From: Oligoflexia bacterium
Lineage (GTDB): Bacteria; Bdellovibrionota; Bdellovibrionia; JABDDW01
Direction: 5' to 3'
NCBI GenBank assembly: GCA_016715815.1
Contig: JADJXN010000001.1
Coordinates: 313,501-377,500, forward strand
Length of the DNA: 64,000 bases
In this document: piece after piece, positions 60,904 through 64,000 of the stretch
How positions within the stretch are numbered: position 1 is the stretch's first letter
How the letters are laid out: every line of letters starts with the position of its first letter
Notes under the pieces: generated by a model
The model's database searches: none
Told to the model about the DNA's origin: nothing
The model's input: only the letters and a program-made list of their open reading frames with translations
Position numbers and translations under genes: made by a program

Positions 60904-62235
60904 ATGGAAGATTTATTTACTTTTAATTCAACTCAAGAAGGTCTTATTGAAAGACCACTTTCTGAGCGTGTGCGTCCTGAAAGTTTTGAGCACTTTGTTG
61001 GGCATCAAAATATTATTAGTGGTGGGTTAAGCCTTAAAAATCAGATTTTAAAAGACAAAATTCATAGTCTTATTCTTTGGGGGCCACCTGGGTGCGGTAA
61101 AACCTCTTTAGCCGTACTTATTTCTAAGCTAACAAAGTCTAATTTTGTAAGTAGATCAGCAATTGATACAGGAGCTAAGGAGCTTAAAGAAGAAGGTGAG
61201 AAGGCTAAATATAGACTTCAAAGAAATAATGAAAAAACAATTTTATTTATTGATGAAATACACCGTCTCAACCGAGCACAGCAAGATTGTCTTTTACCTT
61301 ACGTTGAAAAGGGTGACTTAACTTTAATTGGAGCCACTACAGAAAATCCAAGTTTTGAAATTAACAGTGCCCTTTTAAGCCGTTGCCAAGTTATTGTTTT
61401 AAATTCTCTAAGTGAAGGAGAAATTAATAAAATTTTAAATCGCGCCTGCTTTGTTTTGCAGGAAGGCCTTAGCTTAGATCAATTAGCAGATGAAGAAGCA
61501 CAAAATTTTATTTTTCAATCTTCTCAAGGTGATGCCAGACGTGCTTTAAATATTTTAGAGCGTGTTTATGAAAAATTTATTTTCAACTCAAAATCAAAAC
61601 TTAATCTTATTGATGTTTCTGAAATAATACAAAAAACCCCAGTTAACTATGATAAACACGGTGAGTTCCACTATAATATTATTTCTTCTTTTATAAAAAG
61701 TATTCGTGGAAGCGATCCTAATGCCGCACTTTTTTATTTAGCTAGAATGCTTGAGGGAGGCGAGGATCCACTTTTTATTGCTCGCCGTCTTGTGATTTTA
61801 GCCTCTGAAGATGTTGGAAATGCAGATCCTAGAGGGATTCAAGTAGCTATTGCTGTTAAAGAGGCGGTTGAGTTTGTTGGTCTTCCTGAGGCAGCTATAA
61901 ATCTTGCTCAAGGGGTTACTTATTTGGCGAGTTCCCCTAAAAGTAACCGTTCTTATAAGGGGTTAAAAGCTGCACAAAATTTAGTAAAAAAGCATCCCTC
62001 AGCATTGCCGCCAAAGAATATTTTAAATGCTCCAACAAAATTAATGAAAAATTTAGGTTACGGTGAAGATTATAGATATGACCATGATGAAGAAATGGGT
62101 ATTTCTAAACAAAATTTTTTACCCGAGGGTTTACAAAACCAGATACTTTATGACCCAAAGGAATCCGGCTATGAGAAAAATATAAAAGCCTATCTTGATT
62201 GGGTTAATAAAATACGTCATAGTGAGAAAAAATGA
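60904..62235 (+). CDS. rarA: Replication-associated recombination protein A
   Basis: 443 residues. AAA+ clamp-loader-like ATPase: Walker A GPPGCGKTS, Walker B LFIDEIHRLNRAQQD, sensor GATTENPSFE, SRCQVIVLNSL, then the RarA/MgsA C-terminal region RGSDPNAALFYLARMLEGGEDPLFIARRLV. It acts at stalled replication forks. The stop overlaps the cupin gene by 4 bases. Confidence 0.96.
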   Translation: MEDLFTFNSTQEGLIERPLSERVRPESFEHFVGHQNIISGGLSLKNQILKDKIHSLILWGPPGCGKTSLAVLISKLTKSNFVSRSAIDTGAKELKEEGEKAKYRLQRNNEKTILFIDEIHRLNRAQQDCLLPYVEKGDLTLIGATTENPSFEINSALLSRCQVIVLNSLSEGEINKILNRACFVLQEGLSLDQLADEEAQNFIFQSSQGDARRALNILERVYEKFIFNSKSKLNLIDVSEIIQKTPVNYDKHGEFHYNIISSFIKSIRGSDPNAALFYLARMLEGGEDPLFIARRLVILASEDVGNADPRGIQVAIAVKEAVEFVGLPEAAINLAQGVTYLASSPKSNRSYKGLKAAQNLVKKHPSALPPKNILNAPTKLMKNLGYGEDYRYDHDEEMGISKQNFLPEGLQNQILYDPKESGYEKNIKAYLDWVNKIRHSEKK

Positions 62236-62537
62236 GAATTATTCGCTGGCGAGCTGACCGTAAACCAACTCAGGATGAAGTTTTAAGCATGATGCAAGAT
62301 GAAGGCTTGGAGTGCACTTTAGAAACCGTAGATCCAAATACAGAAATTAAAGAGCACAAACACCCCTTTGATGAAGTACGCATAGTGGTTAAAGGGGCTA
62401 TGAGGTATAATGTTGCAGGTAACGAATTTATTTTACGAGAAGGTGATCGTCTTGAGCTCCCAAGTAACACTCGTCATTGGACCAGAGCTGAAGCTTTAGG
62501 TGAATGTGTTTCTATTTACGCCTTTAGAGTGAATTAA
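62232..62537 (+). CDS. Small cupin-domain protein
   Basis: 101 residues, one cupin barrel: motif 1 KEHKHPFDEVRIVVKGAMRY (His-x-His...Glu) and motif 2 LPSNTRHWTRA (His). All three or four metal ligands are present, so it could bind a metal; no catalytic identity can be assigned. It is translationally coupled to rarA and followed by a hairpin terminator. Confidence 0.85.
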   Translation: MRIIRWRADRKPTQDEVLSMMQDEGLECTLETVDPNTEIKEHKHPFDEVRIVVKGAMRYNVAGNEFILREGDRLELPSNTRHWTRAEALGECVSIYAFRVN

Positions 62538-62539
62538 AA

Positions 62540-62569
62540 AAAAGCTGCGCTTTTTACGGCGCAGCTTTT
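62540..62569 (-). terminator. Terminator, best oriented for the minus strand
   Basis: The stem AAAAGCTGCGC / GCGCAGCTTTT has loop TTTTTACG. On the minus strand the stem is followed by an eight-T run; on the plus strand only four T follow. It can serve the cupin gene, but the orientation signals point to a minus-strand transcript ending here, which fits the small gene at 62595-62645. Confidence 0.8.
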
Positions 62570-62594
62570 CCATTCTTGTCCTCTAAACCTTAGT

Positions 62595-62645
62595 CTAGAA
62601 AGGAACCTCCTTGTGAATGTGGTTACAATAACTACTATGGTCCAT
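62595..62645 (-). CDS. Candidate 16-residue Cys/His small protein
   Basis: The minus-strand ATG at 62645 is preceded by AAAGGAGGTGG, one of the strongest ribosome-binding sites in the window (about ten bases from GGAGG to ATG). It encodes MDHSSYCNHIHKEVPF, ending at TAG 62597-62595, about 25 bases before an oriented terminator (62569-62540). The H-x3-C-x-H-x-H spacing suggests metal binding. A possible promoter TTGAGT-N17-TAAGCT lies upstream on the minus strand. No family is recognised. A frame starting at GTG within the Shine-Dalgarno gives a hydrophobic peptide running into the terminator and is less likely. Confidence 0.45.
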   Translation of the reverse strand: MDHSSYCNHIHKEVPF

Positions 62646-62781
62646 GCTACCACCACCTCCTTTCCAACCCGCGTGGGCTACAAAAATAAGCTTAACATGA
62701 TTGAATTTTTCACTCAAGAGCCTAGAGAGCTTTTCCGACATAACAAATGGATAAGTATTTAAAGGATAGGTCAGCTAATAG

Positions 62782-63297
62782 ATGAGCAACAATAAAGAAT
62801 ACGTTAGCACAAAAGATTTATTAACACTTATAAGTACTTTTGTTGTGCAGACGACGGGTCTTGTGTTTGTAAAACAAGATGAAACAAAAATAAAAATCAC
62901 TCAAAAAACAGATTCAAAAGAAATTGTCATTGATGAATCAAAATTACTTGATGTGATTTTTAGAAAAGATCCTGAATCAAAAAACTTTATCCAAATAAAT
63001 TTTATTGATGGAGAAAAAATTCTTATTACTGATCAACTAATTGGGTTTAAGCCTCACCCAATCAGCGGTATTGATCTTTCCAAAATGCCCAAAGTAGTGA
63101 CAACTGTGGATCTTTTTTCAGTGTTAGAAGCCATAGAAGACATTGTTGCTGAGCGCTATAATAAAACAGATTTAGAGTCTTTGAAGGCAATTTATATGTC
63201 AATTTTAGCCGGTGGTGAAAAAATTGGCTTTGATTTAAGCTCTGAAAAAACATGGCTAAAAAGAATTCCAGCAATTATTAATAAAACCATCGCCTAA
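62782..63297 (+). CDS. Protein of unknown function near rRNA operon
   Basis: 171 residues, soluble. It is Ile/Lys-rich, with a beta-rich first half (LVFVKQDETKIKITQKTDSKEIVIDESKLLDV) and a helical second half (VDLFSVLEAIEDIVAERYNKTDLESLKAIYM). No known motif or signal peptide. The start ATG has no good Shine-Dalgarno nearby (AAAGGA is about 16 bases away), so initiation is uncertain. It stands alone between the candidate small gene and the rRNA leader. The family is not recognised. Confidence 0.6.
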   Translation: MSNNKEYVSTKDLLTLISTFVVQTTGLVFVKQDETKIKITQKTDSKEIVIDESKLLDVIFRKDPESKNFIQINFIDGEKILITDQLIGFKPHPISGIDLSKMPKVVTTVDLFSVLEAIEDIVAERYNKTDLESLKAIYMSILAGGEKIGFDLSSEKTWLKRIPAIINKTIA

Positions 63298-63710
63298 ATT
63301 TAGTTAATAATTTATTCAATGATTTCGGTATCTTTATGTATCTGACATCCCGGATATCCGTTAATCGATATCTAAGAGCGGGGGGCCGGGGGGGGTTATC
63401 GATTGAGAAGGGATACCCCCTAGCTTCAAACCCAGCCCTTGGCGGGGGTCTCCAGCTGAGCTAATTCCCAGGATAAACAGTTGACTCGTAAATTACTCTA
63501 AGTTAAAAAGGGTCTTGTCAATATCGACTAACAGAATCTAAAAATTCTTAGTTTCTTTTAGTGATTGGGGAGTTTTTTTTTCTAAACATAAAGGCCTGCT
63601 CTCCAGAACGTACTAAAAAACAAAATTGGGCGGGAATTCCCCTTCCCCCAACAGGGAAATTTCAAAATCAATTTTTAATAATAAATTTGAAAGTTAAAAT
63701 TTTAAAAGTT
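63298..63710 (+). promoter_or_regulatory. rRNA operon leader with tandem promoters and boxA
   Basis: 413 bases upstream of 16S. Two tandem sigma-70 promoters: TTGACT-N17-TAAAAA (63481-63509) and TTGTCA-N18-TAAAAA (63515-63544). TGCTCTCC at 63598-63605 resembles the boxA antitermination element. A GC-rich block with G6 and G8 runs (63380-63395) is unusual here. AT-rich complementary segments at about 63650-63705 may form the RNase III processing stem. A tRNA-like antisense segment lies at 63395-63470 (separate entry). Confidence 0.65.
63395..63470 (-). other. tRNA-like relic (possible pseudo-tRNA)
   Basis: On the minus strand the segment begins GGGAATTAGCTCAGCTGGAG, which is the acceptor and D-arm start of common tRNAs (for example Ala). 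It continues with CCC-N7-GGG and a GGTTTGAA T-loop-like word, but the anticodon and T stems do not pair properly and the 3' acceptor only partly matches. It looks like a decayed tRNA copy; its location upstream of 16S, antisense, is unusual. Confidence 0.3.
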
Positions 63711-64000
63711 TAACTGGAGAGTTTGATTCTGGCTCAGAACTAACGCTGGCGGCGTGCCTAATACATGCAAGTCGAGCGCGAAAGTCCTTCGGGATGAGTA
63801 GAGTGGCGCACGGGTGAGTAACACGTGAGTAATCTACCCTAAGATGGGGAATAACTCCTCGAAAGAGGAGCTAATACCGCATAAGACCACAGTATCTCCG
63901 GATTCAGGGGTTAAAGGTTTTTCGCTTGTCTTAGGATGAGCTTGCGTCCCATTAGCTAGTTGGTAGGGTAATGGCCTACCAAGGCTACGATAATTAGCTG
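63711..64000 (+). rRNA. rrs: 16S ribosomal RNA, 5' part
   Basis: The universal 5' region GAGTTTGATTCTGGCTCAG starts at 63719 and places the mature 5' end near 63711 by alignment to E. coli numbering. It is followed by AACGCTGGCGGCGTGCCTAA, TACATGCAAGTCGAGCG, GTGGCGCACGGGTGAGTAAC and CTAATACCGCATAAG, and continues past the window end. It is the first gene of an rrn operon on the plus strand. Confidence 0.98.

Noticed and set aside
62590..62660. Hydrophobic 40-codon frame from GTG inside the Shine-Dalgarno (minus strand)
   Set aside because: Its start would overlap its own ribosome-binding site and it reads through the terminator hairpin; the ATG frame fits the signals better.
1..64000. CRISPR arrays, prophage or integrative element
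   Set aside because: No regularly spaced repeats, integrase or phage genes were seen; the only mobile-type genes are the single RAYT and the partial HNH nuclease.

Overview
The window is an AT-rich, gene-dense bacterial chromosome segment. The gene content is Gram-negative: Kdo synthesis, Lpt transport, outer-membrane barrels, lipoproteins, PilMNOPQ. It combines this with an Agl/Glt-like envelope machine (two barrels, TPR proteins, an FHA-AgmX protein, one TolQ and two TolR), a RAYT-type transposase, a particular HNH endonuclease family, an FHA-type sigma-54 activator and a CarA-orf-CarB arrangement. Together these suggest a member of the Bdellovibrionota (predatory 'delta' group). This is inference from gene families and style; the partial 16S gene at the right edge would settle it.

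Layout. 1-6055: a truncated HNH endonuclease (minus), a four-gene operon ending in an orphan CpaF ATPase, and a convergent M48 metalloprotease. 6165-13930: histidine kinase, enolase, outer-membrane protein, FtsB, cold-shock protein, HTH regulator and PolA. 13921-17119: a BamE-like lipoprotein, a FliL-like protein and an FHA sigma-54 activator. 17256-22092: engB, kdsB, pyrG, kdsD and an exported methyltransferase-like protein; kdsB, pyrG and kdsD are consecutive steps toward CMP-Kdo. 22298-33553: the Agl/Glt/Tol-like operon. 33592-35810: an exported coiled-coil protein and a RAYT transposase (both minus). 36188-39854: lptC/lptA-like, lptB, rpoN and hpf. 39929-42393: metK and ahcY (the SAM cycle), with a large hairpin over the metK ribosome-binding site. 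42414-55921: lepA, two lepB genes, pyrB, a catalytically dead-looking dihydroorotase, carA, an unknown gene, carB, a PhnD-like protein, an ABC transporter with a frameshifted permease, and a prepilin peptidase. 56022-60848: pilMNOPQ. 60904-63297: rarA, a cupin, a probable tiny minus-strand gene and an unknown gene. 63298-64000: rRNA leader, promoters and the 5' part of 16S rRNA.

The most interesting signals beyond ordinary annotation are these. (1) Two full-consensus sigma-54 promoters, in front of the M48 protease and an outer-membrane protein, in the same window as rpoN and an FHA activator. (2) A short minus-strand unit with a strong Shine-Dalgarno, a 16-residue Cys/His peptide and an oriented terminator. 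(3) A 16-bp inverted repeat that buries the metK ribosome-binding site. (4) A GC-rich hairpin repeat present three times in operon gaps, with a RAYT transposase nearby. (5) A dihydroorotase that has lost its metal ligands and catalytic Asp. (6) Long G tracts, one at the domain junction of PolA and one forming the ribosome-binding site of a coiled-coil protein.
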